A stretch of 44,219 nt of DNA from positions 1 to 44,219 of IMG/VR virus record IMGVR_UViG_3300031241_000009; one strand, given 5' to 3'. The notes beneath the pieces were generated by a model. That model was given only the letters and a program-made list of their open reading frames with translations, did not search any database and was not told where the DNA came from. Below are positions 23,001 through 31,114 of the stretch, piece after piece (the stretch's first letter is position 1; each line of letters begins with the position of its first letter). A program made the translations under genes and the position numbers. The DNA is from a virus.

Positions 23001-23276
23001 ACTGAGGGTTTTGGCCTGCGCATAGGCGGCGGCGAGCTTGGCGGCATTGGCCGTCGCGGTGCCGTTGCCGTACACCACGACCGTGTTGTTCCCGTATTGA
23101 ACGGGGAGCTGCGCGCTGGCAAGCAGCGCATTGGCATCCAACGTCGCCAAACCGCTTGCCGTGCCTTTGAGCGACCGGATCGCGGCGAAGTTTGACAAAA
23201 CCTTGTCGAAGTCCGTGCTCTGGAGGTTGTTGCCTATGTAGATGCCATCACTCTGTTGCGTGAGTGTGCGTGTCAT
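20052..23276 (-). CDS. Beta-helix tail spike-like protein
   Basis: A 1074-residue protein from ATG 23276, supported by GGAGACACTC just before it. The N-terminal 200 residues include a segment like pectate-lyase folds (AVLVMPGTYDFGNLDNG...DLIGMGHADNVVFISN). The C-terminal half repeats a roughly 20-residue unit of the form SG-x-F-x-N-C-x-A...FG, with regular Cys, typical of a right-handed beta-helix. It is probably a trimeric spike for host attachment or polysaccharide binding. No catalytic residues can be assigned. Confidence 0.65.
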   Translation of the reverse strand: MTRTLTQQSDGIYIGNNLQSTDFDKVLSNFAAIRSLKGTASGLATLDANALLASAQLPVQYGNNTVVVYGNGTATANAAKLAAAYAQAKTLSPSAASRVAVLVMPGTYDFGNLDNGTTGNTPNLGMVLDTDCIDLIGMGHADNVVFISNVANQRALGCGTLRQQVQDVRIKNFTLKITAAASAYAKTGTSLDPAAYFPVNPIEGFKFTVSGVTNAPSVGSVYQDSNGVQYTVIAVNVSAGSGTISVKAPDILQPYSVGTCDGNGGLGVVTGHGTAWTSAMNGATFHVTIGTPQTATISNMNVGAQTFTMTPDIASWSSQPYSITFTAGRATPPSSGNLTKVSGLSGADATIAFSAFVAGGDDGKTIFVGGFQAVAGDLDAANASNGNQCILSSQAIQNTLHINPSALADGKTLYGKPFTVFAVAVSTGTPPAVGSIYSNNGVNWKCTSISSGEATFVGFGAPTRTGGTSISMTHVSGTGTDITGTSYPNAQNTYIGFYGDSACTAAVGMATFYASGFAGPNFGEINSLDPFSLVWNSDYVASSGVDTGSGLSGSFWYGCLKGVTALMSYPDSTTLYTIRVFGRTELEAVSIYSSDETQATSMRVGAEYSGIYRRCKAGNLAWGAASYEYPGIASGLFIECTAGHSSFGGMNRDFYSPCQSRASGYFRDCLGGDSVFGGTYGSGIFENCRGNELAFGSGYANGGHSYASGVFDRCRAKTTSYGSGAFCLHTLTVSGVSVSPTVGATYTIDNVSQVTYTVEAVSISAGSGTVTLQGYMPPVTSGTMRKASGTGDATITYSTQARAAQSFGSQYSASGPGIASGYFRDCEGEGQCFGTNLCSGAFFNCRASAAAFAANGTCSGLFVNCFATGTVFAGNGGTACGIFIGCAAWDKAFGAGGTFSGYAYGCSCSTNGFGENGTFSGTCVNCIGGAGSFGGNSSTPATGYLNGCILQEYTPRITQSFVEGVPYYDTWAWPRVAVDAPGAPSWDGIFTGKMENCTFRVTGTNKTALTVGAGAQVLNSTLIGNGSGKSVNAGSAVTAYIVNCSLNKGIGANVTNGATGTADAAGNVNNASLT

Positions 23277-23333
23277 GAGTGTCTCCACCAAGCCGGCAAT
23301 CGCGGCAGTAGGAAAATGTGAAAGTACAATGCG

Positions 23334-23693
23334 TTAAGCCCTGACAACCCCGCGGATCGGGATCTCGGCCCGCTGGTCAAAACCGTCGCCGAGCGCGGCC
23401 TCGATCTTGGCCAGCCCGACCTCGATAATCAGGCAGTTGGCGGTCGTCTCGCCATGGTCGTCGGTAATGCTCTGGATCGTGCCTTGCAGGCCGTCCAGGC
23501 TGGCCTTCCAGGCGTGTACGTTGTCATTCGTGTCGTAGCTCACGGCCAGGACCTCGAAAGGCTGGTCCTGCAGGCCCAGGTCCTGCGCGCCGTAGCCGTC
23601 GATGCCCGGCACGGTCCACACGGCCAGCCGCATCTTGGGCACGGGCAGCGTGCCGATCACGCGGAAGCAGTCTATGGATCCAATGGCCGGCAT
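23334..23693 (-). CDS. Putative distal tail protein
   Basis: A 119-residue beta-rich protein (RLAVWTVPGIDGYGAQDLGLQDQPFEVLAVSYDTND...). It sits directly after the tape measure gene, where lambda-type phages keep a minor tail protein. Role inferred from position only. Confidence 0.45.
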   Translation of the reverse strand: MPAIGSIDCFRVIGTLPVPKMRLAVWTVPGIDGYGAQDLGLQDQPFEVLAVSYDTNDNVHAWKASLDGLQGTIQSITDDHGETTANCLIIEVGLAKIEAALGDGFDQRAEIPIRGVVRA

Positions 23694-23696
23694 GGG

Positions 23697-25439
23697 CTAG
23701 TTCTCCGCGTTGGGCGGGGCCAGCGTGGGCCGCGGCCGCTGCTGGGCGGTATTCAGGTTTTGCGCCGCGTTGGCAAGCTCACTAACGGCGCGGTCGAATT
23801 TGTCGACGCCGGCCCCCTTCGCGTTTGCTCCAAAAACTTGCTCGCGGCCGCCTAACTGCTTGACCGCCGCAACCAAATGCGCCGAGTCCAGGTCAGTCTT
23901 ATCCTCGCGGAGGAAATACCTGGCCTGCGCCCGGTTGATGCCGGGGATACGGCCAAACGTGCCCTCAACCACATCCTGCATCACGGAAGTCGCGCCCTCA
24001 CCGTGGCTGATCATGTGGGCATGGGCACTGGCCAAAACCCCCTTCACGGCATTGGTTTCCGAACCGTATGCGGCGGCCTCCGCCTCTTCCTGCTGCGCCG
24101 CTCCAGTCCGCGCGAGCTTGGCGCCTATTGCCCGGGCGTCCGCGTCCGGCAACGCCAGCACGCGGCCCGCCAGGTCCTTGCCCGCCGCGGAGCCAATGCC
24201 CGCTTTGGCCTCGTTGAACTCGCCTTCATTCCGCAACAGGAGCTTGTAGCCCATCAGGCCCTCTTGCCGGCCGAAAAGTTTTTGCAGCGCCGCGTCGTCC
24301 AGGCCCAACGACTGCACCGCGTGCAGCTCGCCCATCAGGCCCTGCGCGCCGGACAGCTTGTGCCGCACGGCGGCCCGCACGGCCTTGGCGCTTTGGTCCA
24401 ATAAGTGGCCTTCCTCGTCGGTGGCCAGCTCGTTGCCGGCTTCGTCTTTTCCGCTCCGCAGCCTGGCCAAAGCCTTTTGCAGGCTCTTTTGCATCGTGCC
24501 CGCGATCGAGGCCTCGCCGGTGGCCTTGGATTGCACGGCCACGGCCGCCAGCAGCTCGTCGGCCGAGACGCCGGCGTCCTGGGCGTTCACGCCCGCGAGT
24601 GCGGCCGCCGGGCCCAGTTGCGCGATCTTCTGCGGCGAATGTTCTCCGGCGGCCAGCAGTTTGCTGGTGATGTCGCGGAGGCTGCCGGTCTGCTTTCGGC
24701 CCATCGACGTTTGCAGCGTCTGCGTGGCCCGCATCAGCGCCTCGGGATCCTGTACGACGCCCTGGCCGTAGAGGTCCGCGAAGACGTCCATCTGGTCCAC
24801 GGCGCCGGCCGAGGCCGCGGCGAAGGTCAAGGCGGCCGCCTGCTGCCGCGACATGCCGCTTTTGGCCGCCAGCCCTCGCGACTTGTCCAGCAACTTTTTG
24901 TACTGTTCGGGGTCGCCGCCGGCGACTTCCGCCAGGCTGCCTTCGGCCATCTCGGCGGTGCGGTCGGACTGCGCGCCGCGCTCCTTGGCCGCGTTGAGCT
25001 TGTCCATCGCATCGATCAGCAGCTGGGTGGCGCTCGTTACGCCCGTAATCGACGACGCAAACGACTGCATTTGCGATATGGCTTTGCTGCCGAAGGTCGC
25101 TTCCTGCTGCGAATGCACCTGCTTCAGCGCGGTGTTATAGCGATCGGCGGCCTGCGTCGTGGCGCGGCCGTGCGTCTCCACGTCGATCGCCCCCTGCTGA
25201 TACAGCTTGTCGATCTTTTCGAGCTGCTGCTGGTATTCTTCCAGCGGCGTGCGCGTCTCCTGGAAGATCCGCTGCGCCTCGCGACCCATCTGCTGCTGCG
25301 TGCGATCGAGTTCCTTGGCCGCGTCCGCCGCCTTCTTGATCGCCGACTCGTTAAGGCCGAATTCGCGCGAGAGCCGGGCCACGGCCTGCAGGGCCTGGGC
25401 CTCGTCTGCAGTCAGTCGATAGGCGATGTCTCCGGCCAT
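23697..25439 (-). CDS. Tape measure protein
   Basis: A 580-residue, Ala/Gln/Lys-rich helical protein. It has a long N-terminal coiled coil (REFGLNESAIKKAADAAKELDRTQQQMGREAQRIFQ) and a central repetitive region with the LAAKSGMSRQQAAALTFAAASAG pattern seen in tape measure proteins of siphoviruses. Its length would imply a short tail, roughly 85-90 nm by the usual 0.15 nm per residue. It is next to the chaperone with frameshift. The start ATG directly follows an iterated repeat that separates the two genes. Confidence 0.8.
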   Translation of the reverse strand: MAGDIAYRLTADEAQALQAVARLSREFGLNESAIKKAADAAKELDRTQQQMGREAQRIFQETRTPLEEYQQQLEKIDKLYQQGAIDVETHGRATTQAADRYNTALKQVHSQQEATFGSKAISQMQSFASSITGVTSATQLLIDAMDKLNAAKERGAQSDRTAEMAEGSLAEVAGGDPEQYKKLLDKSRGLAAKSGMSRQQAAALTFAAASAGAVDQMDVFADLYGQGVVQDPEALMRATQTLQTSMGRKQTGSLRDITSKLLAAGEHSPQKIAQLGPAAALAGVNAQDAGVSADELLAAVAVQSKATGEASIAGTMQKSLQKALARLRSGKDEAGNELATDEEGHLLDQSAKAVRAAVRHKLSGAQGLMGELHAVQSLGLDDAALQKLFGRQEGLMGYKLLLRNEGEFNEAKAGIGSAAGKDLAGRVLALPDADARAIGAKLARTGAAQQEEAEAAAYGSETNAVKGVLASAHAHMISHGEGATSVMQDVVEGTFGRIPGINRAQARYFLREDKTDLDSAHLVAAVKQLGGREQVFGANAKGAGVDKFDRAVSELANAAQNLNTAQQRPRPTLAPPNAEN

Positions 25440-25534
25440 TGAGCTATGAGTAGTGAGCTATGAGTAGTGAGCTATGAGCCAAAAGCTATGAGCCAAAAGC
25501 TCAAAGCTCATTGCTCACGGCTCAAAGCCTTTCC
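25440..25534. repeat. Iterated GAGCTATGA repeat
   Basis: GAGCTATGAGTAGT and GAGCCAAAA units repeat five or more times, followed by partly complementary AAAGCTCATTGCTCACGGCTC. It separates the tape measure gene from the chaperone and contains the stop of the frameshifted chaperone. Fragments of this family are at 17600-17621 and 35453-35487. Confidence 0.7.
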
Positions 25535-25640
25535 AGCAGCCACAGGTCCGCCAGCGTGGGGCGGTATGCGGGCAAAAGCCCCCGCGCCCAACGCGCGACG
25601 GTCATCCAGCGCAGGCTGGCTACTTCGTTTTTTTTTGCAG
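25522..25640 (-). CDS. -1 frameshift extension of tail chaperone
   Basis: The upstream gene ends ...CAA AAA AAA ACG AAG TAG, with nine A residues (25628-25636). A -1 slip in this run gives 35 further codons (NEVASLRWMTVARWARGLLP...LWLLERL) to a TGA at 25522. The extension looks like protein and lies exactly between chaperone and tape measure, as in lambda G/GT. An independent start at the internal ATG (25605) cannot be excluded. Confidence 0.65.
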
Positions 25641-26354
25641 TTCGCCCGCCAGACGGACCAAGGTCGGCCAGTCAATGAGCGAGTCCAGGACCTTCCGCGG
25701 GGCCTCGGTGTCCAGCAATCCCAACAGGGACACTTCCACCGCGCTCACGCGGTAATTGGCCGCCAAGCATTCCACGGCCGCGGCGGCCGCATTCTGGAAA
25801 TCGAAGGTCACGTCGTCGCCGGCGATGGCATCCGGCGAGGCGCTGCCGGCGCGGGCCTGCCAGTACTGGCCGGCCAACTGCCAGAGCCGGGCGTAGCGCG
25901 GCACTACCGGACCATGCTCCCATTCGCGGTCGCTTTGCGGCGCCAGCACGATCGAGCGCGGCAGCGTGTGGTACCAGACCAGCCGACCGTCCTCGGCGGC
26001 TTGGCCCCGGGCCACCGGGCAGAGCCAGGTGCGACCGTCTCCCAGCTCCACCAGGTGCCCGGGGAGCGTTTTCTTGCGCGCGAGGTCCTCCCCGCGCGGC
26101 TCCTCGCCGTTGATTGTTCCGATCCAATACGCCGGCCGGCCGGCGGCGTCGACCAAATGCCAGGTCTGCTCCGCGGGGCGGTATTTTACTTTTGTGGGAT
26201 CAATGCGATCGGCCGCCGCTAACAAAGTGCCGTTCTGGCCGTCCGGCCCGCGGAGGACCGCCTGCTGATGCTGGCCGCCGTCCAACCGCGACGCGAGGTG
26301 TTTTTCGATCGCCGGCGCAAAGCTTTCGGCAGCGTAGTAGAGGAAGGTCGCCAT
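25620..26354 (-). CDS. Tail assembly chaperone (G-like)
   Basis: A 244-residue protein (MATFLYYAAESFAPAIEKHLASRL...). It precedes the tape measure and follows the major tail protein, and it ends in a slippery A9 run, which together identify the chaperone. The body includes a domain with YWIGTINGEEPRGEDLARKK and a C-terminal helical part (DTEAPRKVLDSLIDWPTLVRLAGELQ). It is longer than lambda G. The frameshifted form would have about 277 residues. Confidence 0.7.
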   Translation of the reverse strand: MATFLYYAAESFAPAIEKHLASRLDGGQHQQAVLRGPDGQNGTLLAAADRIDPTKVKYRPAEQTWHLVDAAGRPAYWIGTINGEEPRGEDLARKKTLPGHLVELGDGRTWLCPVARGQAAEDGRLVWYHTLPRSIVLAPQSDREWEHGPVVPRYARLWQLAGQYWQARAGSASPDAIAGDDVTFDFQNAAAAAVECLAANYRVSAVEVSLLGLLDTEAPRKVLDSLIDWPTLVRLAGELQKKTK

Positions 26355-26389
26355 AGTCGCTTGTTTCGCTTTATCCGCAACTGCGGAAG

Positions 26390-27262
26390 TTACGCGCCGA
26401 TGTACGTGATCGGCGCATTGGTGCCGTCCCACACCACGTGGCCCATCAGGCCCACGCTGGCCGCGCCTTGGCCGCTGACGGCAAAGGGCGTCTCTTGCAG
26501 ACCCAAGCACGTGCCGCTCAGGGTCACACTCTTGGAGCCGAAGATGCCGCCGTTGGCGCGGTTGCGGAGCACGATCGAGAACGCGCCGCTGGCGCCGTTC
26601 AGCCCGCTCCCAAGCAGATCGCCCTGCCGCGAGCTGGTGAGGCTGATCGTGGGCAGGATCGAGCGGATAGCGGCAATCTCGTCGAGGATGTTGCTGCTAT
26701 GCCCTTCGGTCCGCGTGCCGAGGCCGAAATTGACGCTGATCTGCGTGTGCTGCGGGATCGTGACGCCGGCGATCTCCGCCGAGGCGAGCGTGTAGAGATC
26801 GGCCTGCGTGATCGCCGGCAGCGCCGCCGACGTGGAGAGCGTCCAGGGTTGCGTCGCGCCGTCGGCTGAAACCGGGTGCGCCTGGTAATTGATCGAGGCG
26901 TTGCCCTGGTGGCTGCATTGCAGCGACTGCGGCACGAGCACGCCCAGCGCGGTGCTGAGACTCACGTGGTTGGCCGTGTCGATCGTGCCGCCGGCGAGGA
27001 CCCGCGAGCCATACAAAATCAGGTTCTTCGTCGCCAGGCTCGCGCCCAGCGGGCCGCAGGCGTTCAAGGCGGCCTGGATGTCCTCGCAGGTGAACTGCAC
27101 CGAGGGCTTCTGCGCGAGGATCGCCATGATGCGGGCGTAGACCTCGCCGGAAGTCGGTTCGCCGCGGACCTGGCTCCCCAGCGCCGAGCCGATGTTCGTA
27201 ATGCCGCCCAGGATGGACGTGCCGACTTTGACCGGGCCGTTGGTATGCAGAATGAAGGTCAT
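26390..27262 (-). CDS. Major tail tube protein
   Basis: A 290-residue protein that starts MTFILHTNGPVKVGTSI, beta-rich and Ser/Thr/Gly-rich, with an ending GLMGHVVWDGTNAPITYIGA. AGGAG and six bases precede the ATG at 27262. Its place just upstream of the chaperone fits the tail tube subunit of siphoviruses. The gap 26355-26389 holds a palindrome TCCGCAACTGCGGA. Confidence 0.65.
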   Translation of the reverse strand: MTFILHTNGPVKVGTSILGGITNIGSALGSQVRGEPTSGEVYARIMAILAQKPSVQFTCEDIQAALNACGPLGASLATKNLILYGSRVLAGGTIDTANHVSLSTALGVLVPQSLQCSHQGNASINYQAHPVSADGATQPWTLSTSAALPAITQADLYTLASAEIAGVTIPQHTQISVNFGLGTRTEGHSSNILDEIAAIRSILPTISLTSSRQGDLLGSGLNGASGAFSIVLRNRANGGIFGSKSVTLSGTCLGLQETPFAVSGQGAASVGLMGHVVWDGTNAPITYIGA

Positions 27263-27276
27263 GGATCGCTCCTGAT

Positions 27277-27349
27277 TTAGCCACGGATGGAACACAGATG
27301 AAACACGGATTGAAATTCAGTGTTTAATCAGCGTTCAATCCGTGGCTAA
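27277..27349. repeat. Inverted TTAGCCACGGAT repeat
   Basis: Perfect 12-base arms TTAGCCACGGAT (27277-27288) and ATCCGTGGCTAA (27338-27349) flank ACACAGATGAAACACGGAT-like sequence. It occupies the spacer between the tail tube gene and the next upstream gene. Confidence 0.75.
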
Positions 27350-27888
27350 GAAATGTTGCTTTGCTCGGCCGTCGTGTGCTGGTAAAACAGGCGGACCATG
27401 GCTGCTTCGTGGATCTTGCCTAACGCATCGCGTTCGCTGTTGGCGACGCGGAGGAGCTCCTCGCGAAGGTCGATCGGCGGTTCGCCGGCGTGCGGACCGA
27501 GTTTCTTGGGCCGCGGCTTGTATTGGTTCAGGTGGACGACGCCCGGCAACGCCACGCGGCAGCCGTTGCTGGTGGCGTAGATCGTCGAGCGGCGCGCGCC
27601 CTCGCGGGTGCGGCCGCTGAGGACCATCGCCAGCGTATGGTGGAATTTCTTCTGTTTGCGGCCGGTGTATGAGCGCCAAAAGTCTTTGCCGCCGGCGTCT
27701 TCGCCTGCGCGGGGGGCATATTCATACCGCGTCTTGCCTTCGCCGGCGAAATGCTTCTGGACGAACTGGTCGAACAGGTGCATGCCGCAGGCCCGCCAGG
27801 CCTCCTTGAGCAGCGCCCGGAAATCCCGTTGCGCGACCCACGGGTAAGGCGAGGCCCCGGCGTGGTAGCGGACGTCGACGTGCAGCAT
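27346..27888 (-). CDS. Putative neck/tail completion protein
   Basis: A 180-residue basic protein (HVDVRYHAGASPYPWVAQRDFRALLKEAWRACGMHLFDQFVQKHFAG...). A His/Lys/Arg-rich middle may bind nucleic acid or head-tail partners. The order suggests a head-tail joining or tail completion protein. Family not recognised. Confidence 0.5.
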   Translation of the reverse strand: MLHVDVRYHAGASPYPWVAQRDFRALLKEAWRACGMHLFDQFVQKHFAGEGKTRYEYAPRAGEDAGGKDFWRSYTGRKQKKFHHTLAMVLSGRTREGARRSTIYATSNGCRVALPGVVHLNQYKPRPKKLGPHAGEPPIDLREELLRVANSERDALGKIHEAAMVRLFYQHTTAEQSNIS

Positions 27889-27898
27889 GGTTCGCGGG

Positions 27899-28333
27899 TT
27901 ATGCGGAGAGGCTGGTCCGCGCGTGGATGTCGGTGGCCGTCAGGGCGCTGGAATTGCCGCCGGCCGTGTTCAAGGCCGTGACCACCATCGACAGCGCGTT
28001 GGTAGTGCCCAAGGGGTTTGCCCCGCTGGAACTATCCCATTCGTAGGGCACGCCGGCCGTGAGGTTGATGGTGGTGATCAGGCTGCCGCCGCCGGCGGTG
28101 GCCGAATAGAACTTGACCGTGGCGTCCAGCGAGTCGCTGAGCAGATAGAGCATCTGCAAAGCGGCGTAAAACAGCACGCCGATGCCGTCATTGATGGTCA
28201 CGGGCGAACCGTAGTTGACCGTGGTCTCCAGCGGCGGGTTCTGCATGCCGCTGATCTTGTAGCTGGCGTTCACCGGGGTCATGCCCGGCTGGGCAACGGT
28301 TTTCGTGATGGTCGTGACGACGGCGTTTGACAT
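27899..28333 (-). CDS. Putative structural protein
   Basis: A 144-residue Ser/Thr/Ala-rich, beta-rich protein (MSNAVVTTITKTVAQPGMTPVNASYKISGMQNPPLETTVNYG...). Likely a tail or neck component by location. No family recognised. Confidence 0.5.
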   Translation of the reverse strand: MSNAVVTTITKTVAQPGMTPVNASYKISGMQNPPLETTVNYGSPVTINDGIGVLFYAALQMLYLLSDSLDATVKFYSATAGGGSLITTINLTAGVPYEWDSSSGANPLGTTNALSMVVTALNTAGGNSSALTATDIHARTSLSA

Positions 28334-28342
28334 GATGGTTCC

Positions 28343-28936
28343 TTAATCCGGCCCCCAGGCGAGTTCCAGGAGCGTCCAGTAGTACTGCCCGACGCCGCCC
28401 AGCTCTTCGAAGCGTTCACGGCTCGGTCCGGCGGCGACGGCGATCTCGGCGATATCCAGGTTTCCCGGCTGGCCGGCGTTGTTCGCCAGCCCGAGGATGA
28501 TCTGCCCGACCTGGTTCAAGACCGTGCGGTCCGCCTGCTCCGGGTTCGTGTCCGCGCCCGCCGGGGCGGCGACTTCCAATTCGATGAACAGCTTGCCGCG
28601 GTCCTGGAAGCCGTAGCGGCTCTCGCGCGTCAGGCGGTAGCCGGCCGTGGGCGCGGTGTAGACCAGGCAAAACGGCCGCAGTTGGTCTTCCCACTGCGCG
28701 GGCGTGTATTCTTGCGTTGCGTTGCCTTCGGGCACGCTCGGCGCCGGCGGGGCGCTAGCCAGGTAAACGCGGGCCGAGGCCTCCGCGGGCGTGGTCACAC
28801 CCATCAGGGACTGAAAATTGCCCAAGGCCGCCAGCATGCCGCGGAGCGTCTCCAGCGCGGTGGAGAGCGGCCCCAGCGGATCGCCGATCGGTTCGCGGGT
28901 GAAGGGCGACGGCAGGCCGTGCAGCGGATCGGGCAT
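28343..28936 (-). CDS. Putative tail terminator-region protein
   Basis: A 197-residue protein. Its C-terminal part (KLFIELEVAAPAGADTNPEQADRTVLNQVGQIILGLANNAG...YYWTLLELAWG) has the alpha/beta look of small tail terminator proteins, and the gene order fits. The N-terminal 60 residues are proline-rich. Confidence 0.45.
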   Translation of the reverse strand: MPDPLHGLPSPFTREPIGDPLGPLSTALETLRGMLAALGNFQSLMGVTTPAEASARVYLASAPPAPSVPEGNATQEYTPAQWEDQLRPFCLVYTAPTAGYRLTRESRYGFQDRGKLFIELEVAAPAGADTNPEQADRTVLNQVGQIILGLANNAGQPGNLDIAEIAVAAGPSRERFEELGGVGQYYWTLLELAWGPD

Positions 28937-28945
28937 GGTCAGTTC

Positions 28946-29064
28946 ACCACGAAGGCGCGAAGGACACTAAGGCGGAAGAGCTATCAGACGAAGGCTGCAC
29001 CATACGGTGACCTTTTCGCTCTCCCGGCAGTTCCGGCCTCCCTTCGTGCCCTTCGTGTCTTCGT
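28946..29064. repeat. Inverted ACACGAAG-type repeat pair
   Basis: Left arm ACCACGAAGGCGCGAAGGACAC, right arm CCTTCGTGCCCTTCGTGTCTTCGTGG. Same family as 18929-19083 and 33365-33470. It fills the spacer between the genes ending at 28343-28936 and 29067-29330. Confidence 0.7.
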
Positions 29065-29066
29065 GG

Positions 29067-29330
29067 TTATTTGCAGCGCTGCCAAAACGTGCAGGCTATG
29101 GTCACCAAGGCCGCCCAGGCGGCGCCCATGCCGAGGCGGATCCGCTCCTGGAACTTGCGGAGTTCCTGGACGCTGAGATTCAGCCCCGGTACGCGGTCGT
29201 CGCCGGCGATGCCGTGGATGGCCACGTGGTGTTCGCGGCCCTGGTCTTCCATGAGCTCCAAGCGCCGTTTCACGTCGTCGTGATAATCGCGGATCGCCTG
29301 GCGGAGTTCTTGGTATTGATGGTCGGTCAT
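29067..29330 (-). CDS. Small membrane protein, holin candidate
   Basis: An 87-residue protein with a charged N-terminal helix (TDHQYQELRQAIRDYHDDVKRRLELMED) and one C-terminal transmembrane segment (LGMGAAWAALVTIACTFW). It overlaps the upstream membrane-protein gene by 4 bases. The pair could be holin/antiholin, but it sits among head-tail genes and no family is recognised. Confidence 0.5.
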   Translation of the reverse strand: MTDHQYQELRQAIRDYHDDVKRRLELMEDQGREHHVAIHGIAGDDRVPGLNLSVQELRKFQERIRLGMGAAWAALVTIACTFWQRCK

Positions 29331-29638
29331 GGGGTCTTCTCCGAAAGGTTGCCGTGGCGTGCGGCGGCGCGGGTCAGCACGCCCATTGCGGCGAGCGTGA
29401 TCGGCAGCGCGGCCCGCAGCCAGGCGTGCGCAGCCAGCACTTCGGCGGGCACGGCAGTCAAGGCGGCCATCGCCGTCAGGGCCAAGGCGTTCCAGGCGTG
29501 GCTGTCGGCGATCGCCGCCACGGCATGCAAGGCGGCCAGCCGCCACGCGCGGCGCACGCCCCGCCAGCTTTGCGGCTGGCGGTGCTTGTGCGGCATGGGG
29601 AAATGCGGCGGCGGTATGGCCGGATGTTTGCGTGTCAT
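29327..29638 (-). CDS. Small membrane protein, holin candidate
   Basis: A 103-residue protein with a His/Pro/Arg-rich N-terminus and two or three hydrophobic helices (LAALHAVAAIADSHAWNALALTAMAALTAVPAEVLAAHAWLRAALPITLAAMGVL). Coupled by ATGA overlap to the next gene. A holin-like topology is possible; evidence is topology only. Confidence 0.5.
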   Translation of the reverse strand: MTRKHPAIPPPHFPMPHKHRQPQSWRGVRRAWRLAALHAVAAIADSHAWNALALTAMAALTAVPAEVLAAHAWLRAALPITLAAMGVLTRAAARHGNLSEKTP

Positions 29639-29640
29639 GC

Positions 29641-30018
29641 TTACTTTCTGCGGAAGCCTTGCCGCGTCTTTTCGCGGGTCGCCAGGCGATGCGCCTCGCA
29701 GTGCGTCCAGTTCACGGTCTGGCTGACGATGGCCTCGATCGTGTACAGTTGCCCGGCGATCGTCAGTTGGTCGTGCAACTGCACGCTCGCCAGGCAGGTG
29801 CCTCCGCCGGCAGCCGCGGCGGTCCGCGGCAGATGCAAGGTACGGACGTAACGGCTCTTCTCGCCGTCCTGCTCCACAAAGACCCGCGTCTGCTCCTGGC
29901 CGATGATGGCCACCGCCGTCACACTGGGCTGTACGCCGTCGGGCGTCCAGTCCAGCGTGTCGGCCAGCTCATCGCTGAGCTGCGCCGCGGAATCGGCGAA
30001 ATGGCTGTCAAGCTGCAT
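29641..30018 (-). CDS. Head-tail joining protein
   Basis: A 125-residue protein (MQLDSHFADSAAQLSDELADTLDWTPDGVQPSVTAV...IAGQLYTIEAIVSQTVNWTHCEAHRL). The pattern of an N-terminal helix and a beta domain with IAGQLYTIEAI is typical of short head-tail joining proteins. It follows the major capsid gene directly. Confidence 0.55.
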   Translation of the reverse strand: MQLDSHFADSAAQLSDELADTLDWTPDGVQPSVTAVAIIGQEQTRVFVEQDGEKSRYVRTLHLPRTAAAAGGGTCLASVQLHDQLTIAGQLYTIEAIVSQTVNWTHCEAHRLATREKTRQGFRRK

Positions 30019-30021
30019 GAC

Positions 30022-31026
30022 TTACGCCGGCGTGCCGCTGGTGACCCCGGTGAGGAGGTAACCCGCTTCGGGGTGGAAGATCTTGATCTGCCGATCGTTG
30101 CGGGCGCGGATCGTGCCGCCGCGGCGGTTCTCTTCGCGGTACTCCTCGACGATCACGCCGGGGGTCTCGTCCTCGCCGCCGGGGATCTCGGCGTTCTCCG
30201 CGGTCCACATGAAGGTCCGGCCGATGCACGGCTCCGGCGCTTCAACATCGTCGGTCTCGCCGACGTGGCAGACCATGGCCATCGTCGGGTCCCAGATGCG
30301 GGCCGGCGTGGCGGTGGCGCCTTCGCCGGCGGTATTCTTCATGCCGCGGCCGACGAGGATCTGGTCGAGCATCAACAGCTCGCAGAGGGCGGGAATCCGC
30401 TTCACGTACGCCTTCGGGTCATCATGGCCGCTGAATTTCAAAAGATCCTGGATTTGATGCGTGCGGCAGAGCTTGATGAGCGCCCAGGAGCTGAGGATCA
30501 TCGAGTTGGGCTCGCTGCCGCAGGCGAGCAGCACCTGCTCACGGGCCTTGTCGATGTCCTCCAGCGGCGTGGCCGTGGCGGGCGTGTCCCAGGCGACGGC
30601 TGCCGCCGCGTTGCTGAACGTGCCCGTGTTGAACACGGCGCTGGCCACATCGTTCTCGAAGGCCATCAGCACGCGGTTCACGGCGCGCATGGTGGCGAAG
30701 TTTTCCAGCTTGATGACGTTGGCATAGATTGCCAACTGCCGGTCGTCGACCGGCTCCTCCGCACCGTAGTCCTGCGTCACGTAGGACTCCTGGTCGAAGA
30801 GGAAGTTGCCGCGCTTGTAGCCGCTGAACGGCGCGCGCATCAAGTCCTCAATGGGCGTCAAGAGGCTGGCGATCTTGACGCGCAAGAACCCGGCGGCCTG
30901 CATCGCCACGGGCGCGGGCGGCAGGACCTTCAGGCCGATGAACTTCTTTTGGTTGGCCAGCAGACTGATGTCTGCGTAAGAAAACGAGAGGTCGAACCGC
31001 GTGATGGCGGTACGGGGAGCGGACAT
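30022..31026 (-). CDS. Major capsid protein
   Basis: A 334-residue protein. It begins MSAPRTAITRFDLSFSYADISLLANQKKFIGLKVLPPAPV, with a later KRIPALCELLMLDQILVGRGMKN segment and a C-terminal GGEDETPGVIVEEYREENRRGGTIRARNDRQIKIFHPEAGYLL. This fits HK97-fold capsid proteins of the lambda E-like type, and the gene is downstream of protease and decoration protein. GGAG precedes the ATG at 31026. Confidence 0.8.
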   Translation of the reverse strand: MSAPRTAITRFDLSFSYADISLLANQKKFIGLKVLPPAPVAMQAAGFLRVKIASLLTPIEDLMRAPFSGYKRGNFLFDQESYVTQDYGAEEPVDDRQLAIYANVIKLENFATMRAVNRVLMAFENDVASAVFNTGTFSNAAAAVAWDTPATATPLEDIDKAREQVLLACGSEPNSMILSSWALIKLCRTHQIQDLLKFSGHDDPKAYVKRIPALCELLMLDQILVGRGMKNTAGEGATATPARIWDPTMAMVCHVGETDDVEAPEPCIGRTFMWTAENAEIPGGEDETPGVIVEEYREENRRGGTIRARNDRQIKIFHPEAGYLLTGVTSGTPA

Positions 31027-31114
31027 TGCTTATTCTCCGTGAAGTGGGCGGCAGCGGAGAATTTGGTTTGATGCGGTGGGCGGCGGCGGAAAGGAGAGGT
31101 TTTTACTCTAGGGG

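Noticed and set aside
20052-23276. A diversity-generating retroelement target in the spike
   Set aside because: No reverse transcriptase or template repeat is present in the window; the Cys-rich repeats are explained by a beta-helix.
27899-28333. Tail tube assignment for this gene
   Set aside because: The 26390-27262 gene is a better fit because it directly precedes the chaperone with the frameshift site.
29067-29638. A firm holin/antiholin call
   Set aside because: Only size and membrane topology support it, and the genes sit among head-tail genes.
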